The notes under the pieces: model-generated
Databases searched by the model: none
What the model saw: the letters and a program-made list of their open reading frames with translations, nothing else
What the model was told of the DNA's origin: nothing
Source: an uncultured Lachnospiraceae bacterium
GTDB taxonomy: Bacteria > Bacillota > Clostridia > Lachnospirales > Lachnospiraceae
Length of the DNA: 45,171 nucleotides
Direction of reading: 5' to 3'
Assembly: GCA_947173945.1 (NCBI GenBank)
Contig: CAMWGV010000019.1
Location: 1-45,171 of the forward strand
Part shown: piece by piece, positions 16,455 through 24,408 of the stretch
How positions within the stretch are numbered: the first letter of the stretch is position 1
Layout: the number at the start of each line of letters is the position of its first letter
Program-made: the position numbers and the translations under genes

Positions 16455-17816
16455 TCATGTAAGTGATTCTATTATTTTATTTCGTGCAATTTTTGCTGCT
16501 GAAGTTGCGTATACCTGATGAAGTATAAATACTTTTTCCGTTTTGTCAAGCCTTAAATATTCATGTGCTTTTTTTTCATCCGGAACACAGCTTATTTTCT
16601 CCTCGGGAACGTTGGCAAGTAACAGTCTTAGCTTGTAGTCCTCACAACGTTCACCGCAAACAATCAAGTGGCTGATGTCAGGCTGATTCAGGTACTCAAA
16701 ATCAGCATCATACATCCATGTTACGATTTCAGGAGAGTGTGAGTGACCGTAAATGTCCCCCAACATAAGTATGATCTCCTTGTTGCCTTGTTGTTTGCTC
16801 ACAAATTCAAAAACACACGAACAGGCGATAGGGTTAAAGCCTTTAGCCAGGTGGGTAATGACTTCAACATTTCCTGCCTTGGCACTGGAATATCTGGATT
16901 CAAGTACATTTACCTTGCTGAATGATTTTTGTATTTCATCGGGAGAAAGTCCAAGCTCACGCAGCACCGCAATAGCAGTAACCTGATTATATGTGTTGAA
17001 AATACTATCCGTTATAAGAGGATATACTTCCTTATCATTACCATCATTTATGGTAAGTGTCTTAGCCTCAAAATCAGGGAGTGCACTGTAGTCGCTTTCC
17101 GGGGAGGTGAATCCACAGTTCGGGCAGGAAGCATGTCCGATATGATGATATCGTAAGTAATCATATTTAAGAAGATGATAGCATTTTGGACATATTCGTG
17201 CATCATTTATTATATTTAAGTCCTCCTCATGGTCAGTGTCCATGGGGGCAATGGAATAATATGTTCTGTCATTTGATGGTGCAAGTCCTGAGCTTATGGC
17301 ATCATCAGCGTTAAGTATCATATGTGTGTCCTTTGGAATATGGTCGGATATAAGGTTAAATATATATTCCGTATGTGCGTTTCTTTGCAGGGAATCCCTG
17401 AAAAGATTGGTGCAGACAGCAAAGTCCGGATGGATGAATGGATAAATGAGCTTTGAGCTTCGTTCATCCACTTCAAAAAGTGCAAGCTTTTTATGAACCT
17501 TGCCGCCCATTGTGGAGTTGGAAAGGAGAGCAGTTGCTATACCGGCATTTAAATTGGAGCCAGCTCTGTTATTTAAAACATCATATCCGCAGTCCTTAAG
17601 TACATCCAACATCATGTTGCAGGCCGTAGTTTTTCCGTTTGTGCCGGTAACACAGACTATTTTTTCCGGCTTGTCAATACGCCCGAGAAAATCAGGACAT
17701 ATATTGATGGCAAGTCGGCCTGGAAAATGGCTTGCGTTCATGCGTAGAAGCTTTTGGGTTCTGTATGCAGTTTTACCCACCAGAAGGGCAAGTCGAAACC
17801 TAAAATTTTTTTTCAT
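16455..17816 (-). CDS. murT: MurT-type Mur ligase (lipid II isoglutaminyl synthase subunit)
   Basis: 453 residues of the Mur ligase superfamily. The P-loop is GTNGKTT (58-64), followed by NRAGSNLNAGI, a MurT-type signature. A Cys4 zinc ribbon is inserted at C209, C212, C231 and C234, as in Staphylococcus MurT, and a DUF1727-type C-terminal domain follows. With GatD, MurT amidates the alpha-carboxyl of D-Glu in peptidoglycan precursors. The partner encoded next lacks glutaminase residues, so the ammonia or amine source here is an open question. The upstream efp gene is separated by a terminator. Confidence 0.9.
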   Translation of the reverse strand: MKKNFRFRLALLVGKTAYRTQKLLRMNASHFPGRLAINICPDFLGRIDKPEKIVCVTGTNGKTTACNMMLDVLKDCGYDVLNNRAGSNLNAGIATALLSNSTMGGKVHKKLALFEVDERSSKLIYPFIHPDFAVCTNLFRDSLQRNAHTEYIFNLISDHIPKDTHMILNADDAISSGLAPSNDRTYYSIAPMDTDHEEDLNIINDARICPKCYHLLKYDYLRYHHIGHASCPNCGFTSPESDYSALPDFEAKTLTINDGNDKEVYPLITDSIFNTYNQVTAIAVLRELGLSPDEIQKSFSKVNVLESRYSSAKAGNVEVITHLAKGFNPIACSCVFEFVSKQQGNKEIILMLGDIYGHSHSPEIVTWMYDADFEYLNQPDISHLIVCGERCEDYKLRLLLANVPEEKISCVPDEKKAHEYLRLDKTEKVFILHQVYATSAAKIARNKIIESLT

Positions 17817-17925
17817 GTTACAGACCTTTCAACAGCTTTTCTCTCATAAAAAATTACCACAGATTACTTTACCACAAAATGTAATATTTATCCATAAAAA
17901 AATACAAAATATAGTGGATAAAATA

Positions 17926-17960
17926 AAAAAAGCTGTGGTTTATGAAGCCACAGCTTTTTT
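17926..17960. terminator. Terminator after efp
   Basis: AAAAAAGCTGTGG and CCACAGCTTTTTT pair over 13 bp with a 9-nt loop. On the minus strand it is followed by a T-run, placing it just after the efp stop codon and ahead of murT. Confidence 0.88.
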
Positions 17961-17966
17961 GTTCTT

Positions 17967-18524
17967 TTATACTCTTGACAGATATTCACCTGTTCTTGTA
18001 TCGATTTTTATTGTATCACCCTGATTAACGAAAAGAGGTACGTTTAATGTTGCACCTGTCTCTACTGTACATGGCTTTGTTGCACCGGTAGCAGTATCAC
18101 CCTTAACGCCCGGCTCACATTCCGTAACGAGAAGCTCTACGAACAAAGGAGGCTCAACTGCAAATACATTACCATTATGTGAGTTGATTTTACACATTTC
18201 GTTTTCTTTTACAAATTTGAGAGAATCTCCAATTACATCTGCATTTAATGCTATCTGGTCGTATGTCTCAACATCCATGAAATTGTAAAGCTCACCATCA
18301 GAATATAAGTACTGCATATCTTTTCTGTCGATGTGTGCCTTAGGGCACTTTTCTGTAGGACGGAAAGTTTTTTCAACTACACCACCGTTCTTTATATTTT
18401 TAAGCTTTGTTCTTACAAAAGCAGCACCTTTGCCAGGTTTTACATGCTGAAATTCAATTATCTGATATACGTTACCATCAAGCTCAATTGTAACGCCATT
18501 TCTAAAATCTCCTGCTGATATCAT
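17967..18524 (-). CDS. efp: Elongation factor P
   Basis: EF-P enters the ribosomal E site and relieves stalling at polyproline stretches. 185 residues, the standard length, with all three beta-barrel domains. The tip loop reads [10 protein letters not shown] with K32 at the site that is modified in many bacteria. The C-terminus has the family motif [16 protein letters not shown]. The ATG at 18524 has AAGGAGGAT upstream. It is transcribed alone from the promoter at 18556-18584 and ends at a strong terminator. Confidence 0.98.
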   Translation of the reverse strand: MISAGDFRNGVTIELDGNVYQIIEFQHVKPGKGAAFVRTKLKNIKNGGVVEKTFRPTEKCPKAHIDRKDMQYLYSDGELYNFMDVETYDQIALNADVIGDSLKFVKENEMCKINSHNGNVFAVEPPLFVELLVTECEPGVKGDTATGATKPCTVETGATLNVPLFVNQGDTIKIDTRTGEYLSRV

Positions 18525-18555
18525 AATTATCCTCCTTAAAAATCACATATGCTCT

Positions 18556-18584
18556 ATTTTATTATATATGGTGTCATTTTTCAA
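18556..18584 (-). promoter_or_regulatory. Sigma-A promoter for efp
   Basis: On the minus strand TTGAAA (18584-18579) and TAAAAT (18561-18556) are separated by 17 bp. Confidence 0.6.
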
Positions 18585-18635
18585 CCATTTTTTCATTGAG
18601 TTATAAAAACTCAAGAACTTCAGTTATATATTGTA

Positions 18636-18665
18636 ATCATATTTTACTCCGTCAGGCATATAAAT
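18636..18665 (+). promoter_or_regulatory. Sigma-E-like sporulation promoter of the spoIIIA operon
   Basis: ATCATATT (18636-18643), 13-bp spacer, CATATAAAT (18657-18665). This resembles the mother-cell sigma-E pattern (TCATATT, 13-15 bp, CATACAnT) and lies 19 bp before the spoIIIAA start. In Bacillus the operon is sigma-E controlled, so position and sequence agree. Confidence 0.6.
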
Positions 18666-18683
18666 ATTATAAGGGGTGAAGCT

Positions 18684-19640
18684 TTGAAAAATACAATATA
18701 CAGGTTACTATCCACTGATATTCGGTGTCTCTTTGACCATATACGGTTTGACATGGAAAATTTGGTGGAGCTTCGGCTAAGGATAAATGAGCCTATGATA
18801 CTTATGTTCTCCTTTGGAGAATATTTTTTGTCTGAGGATGGCGGAGTTACGGAGGATACGGATAAAGCATATTGTGTGTCAGGAAAAGATATAAGGGCTA
18901 CCATAGATTTCGTGTCGGATTATTCTCTTTATGCATACGAGGGTGACGTCAGACAAGGCTTTATCACTGTGCGTGGAGGGCATCGAGTCGGATTGGCAGG
19001 GCAGGTTGTCTTAGATAATGGGAGAGTGAAAAACGTGAAACATATTTCTTTTATTAATATAAGAGTGTCACATCAGATAAAGGGTTGTGCTGAAACAGTT
19101 TTACCGTACATAATTAAGGATGGGAGAGTGCTGAAAACTCTTATTATATCTCCACCGGGAGGCGGAAAAACCACACTCCTGAGGGATGTAATCCGATGTA
19201 TATCAAATGGAAACAGTTACTGCAAAGGAATGAACGTAGGAGTTGTTGATGAACGTTCAGAGATAGGTGCCTGTTACATGGGGGAGCCTCAGAATGACGT
19301 AGGAATTAGGACGGATATTTTGGACGGATGCCCAAAGGCAGAGGGAATGCTTATGCTGATCAGGTCAATGAATCCCAGGGTGATTGCAGTTGATGAAATA
19401 GGAAACAGGGAGGATATTGATGCTATATCATATGTAATTAACTGCGGATGTGCAATCATAGCAACCATTCATGGAGATTCGGTGGATGAAATACGAACAA
19501 GGCCTGCACTCAGAAAGCTTATCGATGAAAAGGTATTTGACCGCTATATTGTGTTGGGAAGCAGTCTTGGCATTGTTGAGAATATATTTGATGAGAGGGG
19601 TAATGAGTTATTTATACATTCGCTGTGTATTGCAAACTGA
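18684..19640 (+). CDS. spoIIIAA: Stage III sporulation protein AA (ATPase)
   Basis: 318 residues from a TTG start at 18684 with AAGGGGTGA upstream. It is a secretion-type ATPase with Walker A PPGGGKTT (157-164), followed by VVDERSEIGA and VIAVDEIGN. It is thought to energise the channel that joins mother cell and forespore. First gene of a complete eight-gene spoIIIA operon; its end overlaps spoIIIAB by 16 bp. Confidence 0.96.
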   Translation: MKNTIYRLLSTDIRCLFDHIRFDMENLVELRLRINEPMILMFSFGEYFLSEDGGVTEDTDKAYCVSGKDIRATIDFVSDYSLYAYEGDVRQGFITVRGGHRVGLAGQVVLDNGRVKNVKHISFINIRVSHQIKGCAETVLPYIIKDGRVLKTLIISPPGGGKTTLLRDVIRCISNGNSYCKGMNVGVVDERSEIGACYMGEPQNDVGIRTDILDGCPKAEGMLMLIRSMNPRVIAVDEIGNREDIDAISYVINCGCAIIATIHGDSVDEIRTRPALRKLIDEKVFDRYIVLGSSLGIVENIFDERGNELFIHSLCIAN

Positions 19641-20158
19641 CAGCCTGTGTTCTCATTATATCATGCAGTGGGGCACTGGGTGTCCTATATGCACTCTCAA
19701 TGAAAAAGAGAATCGACCATTTAAAGGAGCTTCAAAGAGTAATAAATTATATGGAGGGACAAATAACATACCGCCATGCTGTTCTCGGTGAGGTGTTTTT
19801 AAATGCTGCTTCAAAATGTGAGGCACCATTTGACACATGGCTTGGCGATTTGGGGGACAAGCTTATATGCGGTGAACCGGAAATAATGCCTGAGTCGTTT
19901 GTAAGCATATGGCAAAAGTCACTGGATTACATAAGGGATAATACAAAACTGAAGGAAAAGGATATAAATATTATAGAGGCACTTGGACAGGCCCTGGGTT
20001 ATCTGGATATAAATACGCAGCAGATGTCATTAAAGCTGGAGCAGGATAATTTACACAACACAATAAGACAAGCTGAGGTGGAAGTATCAAACAAAATGAA
20101 AATTTCTGTTGTTATGGGTATGCTTGGGGGGATGATGATTGTCATTTTACTCATTTAA
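19625..20158 (+). CDS. spoIIIAB: Stage III sporulation protein AB
   Basis: 177 residues from a GTG start inside the end of spoIIIAA. A hydrophobic N-terminus (about 5-25) and a hydrophobic C-terminus (about 160-177) flank a helical domain with LQRVINYMEGQITY. The family resembles GspF-like platform proteins. Translational coupling with spoIIIAA is likely from the 16-bp overlap. Confidence 0.92.
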   Translation: MYCKLTACVLIISCSGALGVLYALSMKKRIDHLKELQRVINYMEGQITYRHAVLGEVFLNAASKCEAPFDTWLGDLGDKLICGEPEIMPESFVSIWQKSLDYIRDNTKLKEKDINIIEALGQALGYLDINTQQMSLKLEQDNLHNTIRQAEVEVSNKMKISVVMGMLGGMMIVILLI

Positions 20159-20172
20159 GGAGGACAGACGAT

Positions 20173-20367
20173 ATGACCATACAAATCATATTTAAGATAG
20201 GTGCCGTAGGAATAATAGTGTCTTTGTTAAATCAGGTTCTTAAGCATTCCGGCAGAGACGATCAGGCATATCTTGTAAGTCTTGCAGGACTGATTATCGT
20301 ACTTTCATGGATTATACCATACGTGTATCAGCTTTTTTCAGATATTAACAGTCTGTTTGATTTTTAA
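20173..20367 (+). CDS. spoIIIAC: Stage III sporulation protein AC
   Basis: 64 residues with two membrane segments (about 5-23 and 35-57), the normal size for this small channel component. Ribosome binding site AAGGAGGACAG precedes the ATG at 20173. Contains LNQVLKHSGRDDQAYLVSLAG, typical of the family in its spacing of Gly and Asp. Confidence 0.93.
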   Translation: MTIQIIFKIGAVGIIVSLLNQVLKHSGRDDQAYLVSLAGLIIVLSWIIPYVYQLFSDINSLFDF

Positions 20368-20395
20368 ATGTATAAGAGTAAATGGGGTGTATTAT

Positions 20396-20776
20396 ATGAA
20401 TCTTGGTTCTATTATGGCACTTGTTATTATAGCAGTTATTCTTTCACTCAGCCTTAAAACGAGAAATCCGGAAATAAGCAGCGTAGTATCCCTTGCAGTA
20501 TGTGTTGCCATAATTGCATTAAGTATAGGAAGAATCGGACTTATTGTGGACACGCTTAAGCAGCTTGCGTCACATATAAAGATTGAATATGCGTATCTTA
20601 TCATTTTGCTTAAACTTGTAGGTATAGCGTACATATGTGAATTTGCTTCCGGAATAAGCAGGGACGCAGGGTATAGCGCCGTGTCCTCCCAAATTGAGCT
20701 GCTTGGTAAGCTTACAATGCTTATGGTAGCACTTCCGGTTCTTATACAGGTGATTGAGACAATATTAGCTTTGTAG
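20396..20776 (+). CDS. spoIIIAD: Stage III sporulation protein AD
   Basis: 126 residues from the ATG at 20396 (GGGGTG upstream); the reading frame also opens at 20357 inside spoIIIAC but without a ribosome binding site. There are three to four membrane segments. The sequence CEFASGISRDAGYSAVSSQ (about residues 82-100) is the conserved loop of SpoIIIAD. Part of the mother-cell export complex. Confidence 0.93.
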   Translation: MNLGSIMALVIIAVILSLSLKTRNPEISSVVSLAVCVAIIALSIGRIGLIVDTLKQLASHIKIEYAYLIILLKLVGIAYICEFASGISRDAGYSAVSSQIELLGKLTMLMVALPVLIQVIETILAL

Positions 20777-20788
20777 GAGGGAAAGGAT

Positions 20789-21997
20789 ATGTGTGGTTAT
20801 AAGGTTAAGAGTGTTATTTTTCTGTTCCTTGTAATAGCATGTATTCTTTGCAGTGGAAGAAGATGCTATGCAGCACCTGCAGAGGACGTACAGGAAAATG
20901 CCGATGACGGGACAACGGATTACAGTAATTATAATTATGACATTCCCGATGAGACATACAATGAAATATACAATTCCATTAATTTATACAAGGCAGACGG
21001 TCTCCTGAAACAGACAGGAATAAGTAACGTAAGTCTTGTAGATGTATTTAATGGAATAAAAAATGGTGATATGTCTTATGTGAAACAGTGTGTTTTTCAA
21101 ATAATAAGGAATATTACCATTGAGGATATACTTTTAAATAAAGAGTTTTTATTACAGCTTATTATAATAGTTTTACTTGGCTCAATATTTGTCAGGCTTA
21201 CCGGCACATTTGGAAACGGTTTTGTAGGAGAACAGGGCTTTTACGTTACATATCTTATGATTACAGCACTGTTGCTTTCATCATTTCTTACAAGTCTCGA
21301 TACAGTCAGCAATGCAATTGACCGCATTATTGATTTTGTCAGCATTATAGTTCCCGTATATGCATTGTCAATGAATTTTATAGGCAGCAATGCAACCTCA
21401 ATAGGCATGTATGAGTTGATTATGTTGGGAATTTGGATTGTCCAGATTGTTATTTCCGGTGTTATACTGCCGCTCATTAAATTTTATGTAATTATTGCAC
21501 TGATAAATAACATAAACAAGGAGGACAGCTTTTCAAAGCTGTGCCAGCTGATTCGAAATCTTGTAGGGTGGATGCTCAAGACAATTGTTGTGTTTATAGC
21601 AGGGCTGAGCCTTATTAAAAGTCTTCTTGAGCCTCAGATGGACATACTCGGAAAACATAGCCTTGGCAAATTTATTTCTGCAATTCCGGGAGGTGGTATG
21701 GGTGCAGTTATTACGGGAACGTTCTTAAAGGCAGGAATGGTAATTAAAAACAGTATCGGTGTCGCGGGAATTTTGATAATAGGAATTGTCACACTTGCAC
21801 CGGTTATAAAAACATTTCTCGTCATGTTTATGATAAGAATTACTGCAGCAATGCTTCAGCCGATAGGTGAAAAACGGTATGTGAACGGTATAGAATCACT
21901 GGCACAGGGGATGGCACTTCTGCTTCAGGCAGTGGGAAGCTCAGCAGCGCTTTTTATGCTGACAATTGCCATTATGGCATTTGCCAGCAATGGGTAG
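20789..21997 (+). CDS. spoIIIAE: Stage III sporulation protein AE
   Basis: 402 residues with an N-terminal signal segment (about 7-29, ending near CYAAPA), an extracytoplasmic domain to about residue 110, then six to eight membrane segments, the normal SpoIIIAE layout. It is the largest membrane component of the channel. Ribosome binding site GGAGGGAAAGG. Confidence 0.93.
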   Translation: MCGYKVKSVIFLFLVIACILCSGRRCYAAPAEDVQENADDGTTDYSNYNYDIPDETYNEIYNSINLYKADGLLKQTGISNVSLVDVFNGIKNGDMSYVKQCVFQIIRNITIEDILLNKEFLLQLIIIVLLGSIFVRLTGTFGNGFVGEQGFYVTYLMITALLLSSFLTSLDTVSNAIDRIIDFVSIIVPVYALSMNFIGSNATSIGMYELIMLGIWIVQIVISGVILPLIKFYVIIALINNINKEDSFSKLCQLIRNLVGWMLKTIVVFIAGLSLIKSLLEPQMDILGKHSLGKFISAIPGGGMGAVITGTFLKAGMVIKNSIGVAGILIIGIVTLAPVIKTFLVMFMIRITAAMLQPIGEKRYVNGIESLAQGMALLLQAVGSSAALFMLTIAIMAFASNG

Positions 21998-22007
21998 GAG
22001 GGTTTAA

Positions 22008-22481
22008 ATGCTATATGGGTGGATGAAAAGTCTTATTATATATCTTGTGATTTCAGGAATGGTCCTGAATATGACACCATCAGGTAACTACAAAAAATAT
22101 ATATCATTCTTTACGGGATTACTTGTAGTTATCATACTGGCAAAGCCGCTTACTTTGATTTTCAGGTTTAGTGTGGGAGATTTGGAAAAAATAACATACA
22201 GCATGGAAAGCTATTTTGAAAACCGTAAAATTCTTTCGGACGGGGATGATATGTATGATTATTATGACATGGGGATACGGGATTCAATAAGAGTGTCGGT
22301 AGAGGAGCTTGGATATAAGGTGTTGGATGTTAGTGTCACGACGGATGAAGATAAAAATTTACTTAATGTTAAAATTATTTTGAACGAGGATAGTAAAAAT
22401 GTGGATGAAGATGCAATAAAAAATCACTTAATTGACGTCTATTATTTGGAAAAGAGTAGTATAAATATAGTAAAACGGTGA
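22008..22481 (+). CDS. spoIIIAF: Stage III sporulation protein AF
   Basis: 157 residues: two N-terminal membrane segments (about 5-22 and 30-50), then a soluble domain of about 100 residues. GNYKKYISFFTGLLVV is typical of the family. It starts 10 bp after spoIIIAE with a GGAGGG site. Confidence 0.9.
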   Translation: MLYGWMKSLIIYLVISGMVLNMTPSGNYKKYISFFTGLLVVIILAKPLTLIFRFSVGDLEKITYSMESYFENRKILSDGDDMYDYYDMGIRDSIRVSVEELGYKVLDVSVTTDEDKNLLNVKIILNEDSKNVDEDAIKNHLIDVYYLEKSSINIVKR

Positions 22482-22486
22482 TGTAA

Positions 22487-22906
22487 ATGGGGATTGATTT
22501 AAAAAAATTAAAAGGTCTTAAGGCAGATAAGTTTATAACAATTATTCTGATTGGCATACTGGTACTGGTTGTGCTTGCACCTGAGAAGAATATGTCGGTA
22601 GGCAAAGGGAACGTCACCGATAAGACGGAGCAGGAGAGCAGTCAGGTTTCGGAGTATTATGAGAGTAAGCTGGATGCCATACTTGAAAAGTCCTATGGTG
22701 AGGGTACTATGGAGGTAATGGTACATTTATCTGAGGAGGGAAGCTCTGATGGATTGTATGGTCAGTCAGATGGGAGAGTTGTTGTAGACGGAGTACTTAT
22801 TGTGGCCGATGTAAAAAATGAAAAGGCAGTGTCTGATATAACATATGCCGTATCGGCTCTTTTTGGTTTGCCGACACACAAGGTGGCGGTGATGATTAAA
22901 AAATAG
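22487..22906 (+). CDS. spoIIIAG: Stage III sporulation protein AG
   Basis: 139 residues: an N-terminal membrane segment (about 15-32), then a ring-building-motif domain ending ADVKNEKAVSDITYAVSALF and PTHKVAVM. SpoIIIAG forms a large ring in the intermembrane space. At 139 residues it is much shorter than the Bacillus protein of over 200; the linker and the insertion within the domain appear reduced. Confidence 0.88.
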   Translation: MGIDLKKLKGLKADKFITIILIGILVLVVLAPEKNMSVGKGNVTDKTEQESSQVSEYYESKLDAILEKSYGEGTMEVMVHLSEEGSSDGLYGQSDGRVVVDGVLIVADVKNEKAVSDITYAVSALFGLPTHKVAVMIKK

Positions 22907-22914
22907 GAGGTTGT

Positions 22915-23529
22915 ATGAAGAAGCATATTAAAAAGAATCAGATAATTATTGCCGCCCTGACGTTATTGCTTGGAGTGGCCGGATACATTAATTTTTCGGG
23001 AAATACACTGGATTTGGCAAATGATGCCGGTGACAAGGAGAAGACGGAGTCTGCATTTGCGGAAACCCAGCTGGATGGGGAAATAACAACATATGATATG
23101 GAAGCAGGTGAGAATATTGAGTTGAACTCTGACGAGGATGATATTGGTGAGGCAGTATTTACCTCAGCAGATACCGTTTCAAACAGTCTTGTAAATTCTA
23201 AGCTTAACAGGGAGCAGGTAAGATCAAAGGCAAAGGAATATTATCTTGATATTATAAATAATGATGGCATGGACGAAGCTGCCGTTGCCTCCGCAACAGA
23301 TGCTTATATCAAGCTTACGGGAGACATGGAAAAGGAGGCCGAAGCCGAAACCCTGCTGGAGGTAAATGGTTTTAAAAATTCAATTGTTTCCATATCAGAT
23401 AACAGTGTTGATGTAATCGTGTGTACTGCAGCACTGACCGATACCGATAAGGCAAAAATAGAAGATATATTAGTAAGAAAAACAGGCTGTAAGGTAAGTG
23501 ATATAATAATTACGACAGTCAGTGAATAA
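22915..23529 (+). CDS. spoIIIAH: Stage III sporulation protein AH
   Basis: 204 residues: a membrane anchor at about 9-25, an acidic linker to about 85, then the SpoIIIAH ring domain with NREQVRSKAKEYYLDIINN and a C-terminal beta region. In Bacillus it bridges to forespore SpoIIQ. Last gene of the operon; the next gene has its own promoter. Confidence 0.92.
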   Translation: MKKHIKKNQIIIAALTLLLGVAGYINFSGNTLDLANDAGDKEKTESAFAETQLDGEITTYDMEAGENIELNSDEDDIGEAVFTSADTVSNSLVNSKLNREQVRSKAKEYYLDIINNDGMDEAAVASATDAYIKLTGDMEKEAEAETLLEVNGFKNSIVSISDNSVDVIVCTAALTDTDKAKIEDILVRKTGCKVSDIIITTVSE

Positions 23530-23553
23530 GGTGTTAAGAAAAATCCCTAAGTG

Positions 23554-23582
23554 TTGCATTATCATAAAATATTGGGTATAAT
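23554..23582 (+). promoter_or_regulatory. Sigma-A promoter for the Asp23-to-recN operon
   Basis: TTGCAT (23554-23559) and TATAAT (23577-23582), 17-bp spacer. No other clear promoter or terminator is visible until after recN, so this may drive about 9 kb. Confidence 0.68.
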
Positions 23583-23616
23583 TACACCATATATTTTATG
23601 AATGGAGGCATGTTTT

Positions 23617-23991
23617 GTGGGAGAGATAGCAGAAGAAATTATTGAGGAAACAGAAAATAAGATAGGTAAAATAAGCATTGCTGATGATGTTGTTGCTTCT
23701 ATTGCAGGAATAGCAGCGATTGAAGTGAAAGGAGTATCAAAGCTTACAGGAAATATTTCAAACGAGCTTGTTGCAAAACTTGGCAAGAAAAATTTGTCAA
23801 AGGGTGTTAAGGTTGAAATAGCGGATGGAAGCGTTACCGTTGACTTATCGTTAGAGCTTGAATATGGAAACAGCATCAAAAAGGTATCAGAGGAAGTCCA
23901 GGTTAAGGTTAAACAGGCGATAGAAAACATGACGGGACTTGGTGTCCGTATGGTTAATGTGGTCATATCGGGTATTAAGCTGGAAAAATAA
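23617..23991 (+). CDS. Asp23/Gls24 family protein (YqhY-like)
   Basis: 124 residues from a GTG at 23617, chosen because GGAGG lies 8 nt upstream; an in-frame ATG at 23602 overlaps that site. The Asp23 domain is clear: ISIADDVVASIAGIAAIEVKG and QVKVKQAIENMTGLGVRMVN. In Bacillus the homologue YqhY lies in the accBC-yqhY-nusB region and is linked to control of acetyl-CoA carboxylase. Here it precedes nusB, but accBC are absent. Confidence 0.9.
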   Translation: MGEIAEEIIEETENKIGKISIADDVVASIAGIAAIEVKGVSKLTGNISNELVAKLGKKNLSKGVKVEIADGSVTVDLSLELEYGNSIKKVSEEVQVKVKQAIENMTGLGVRMVNVVISGIKLEK

Positions 23992-24008
23992 TAGAAGTAG
24001 GTTAACAT

Positions 24009-24407
24009 ATGACTAGGAGAGAGCAGAGAAACAATATATTTCGTATTTTATTTAAGGTTGAGTTTAATTCCATTGATGAGATGGATGAGCAGATAGGATA
24101 TTCGATGGATTTACTGATCGGAGTGAACGATGAGGACAGAACCTATATTGTTAACAAAACAAAAAAGATTATTGAATTAATAAACGACATAGATAGCATT
24201 ATATCATCTATCTCATCAGGCTGGAATATTGACAGAATAGGGAAGGCAGAGCTTACAATACTCAGACTTGCAATTTACGAAATGAAATACGATGAGGAAA
24301 TACCATATAAGGTGGCAATCAACGAAGCGGTGGAGCTTGCCAAAACGTATTGCAATGATGATGCAAAGAGCTTTGTAAATGCACTGCTTGCAAAGGTGGA
24401 AAAATAA
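24009..24407 (+). CDS. nusB: Transcription antitermination factor NusB
   Basis: 132 residues, all-helical NusB fold: opening RREQRNNIFRILFKVEF, then DRIGKAELTILRLAIYEM and VAINEAVELAKTYCNDDAKSFVNALL. NusB binds boxA RNA with NusE for rRNA antitermination. It sits 17 bp after the Asp23 gene and abuts xseA. Confidence 0.96.
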   Translation: MTRREQRNNIFRILFKVEFNSIDEMDEQIGYSMDLLIGVNDEDRTYIVNKTKKIIELINDIDSIISSISSGWNIDRIGKAELTILRLAIYEMKYDEEIPYKVAINEAVELAKTYCNDDAKSFVNALLAKVEK

Positions 24408-24408
24408 C

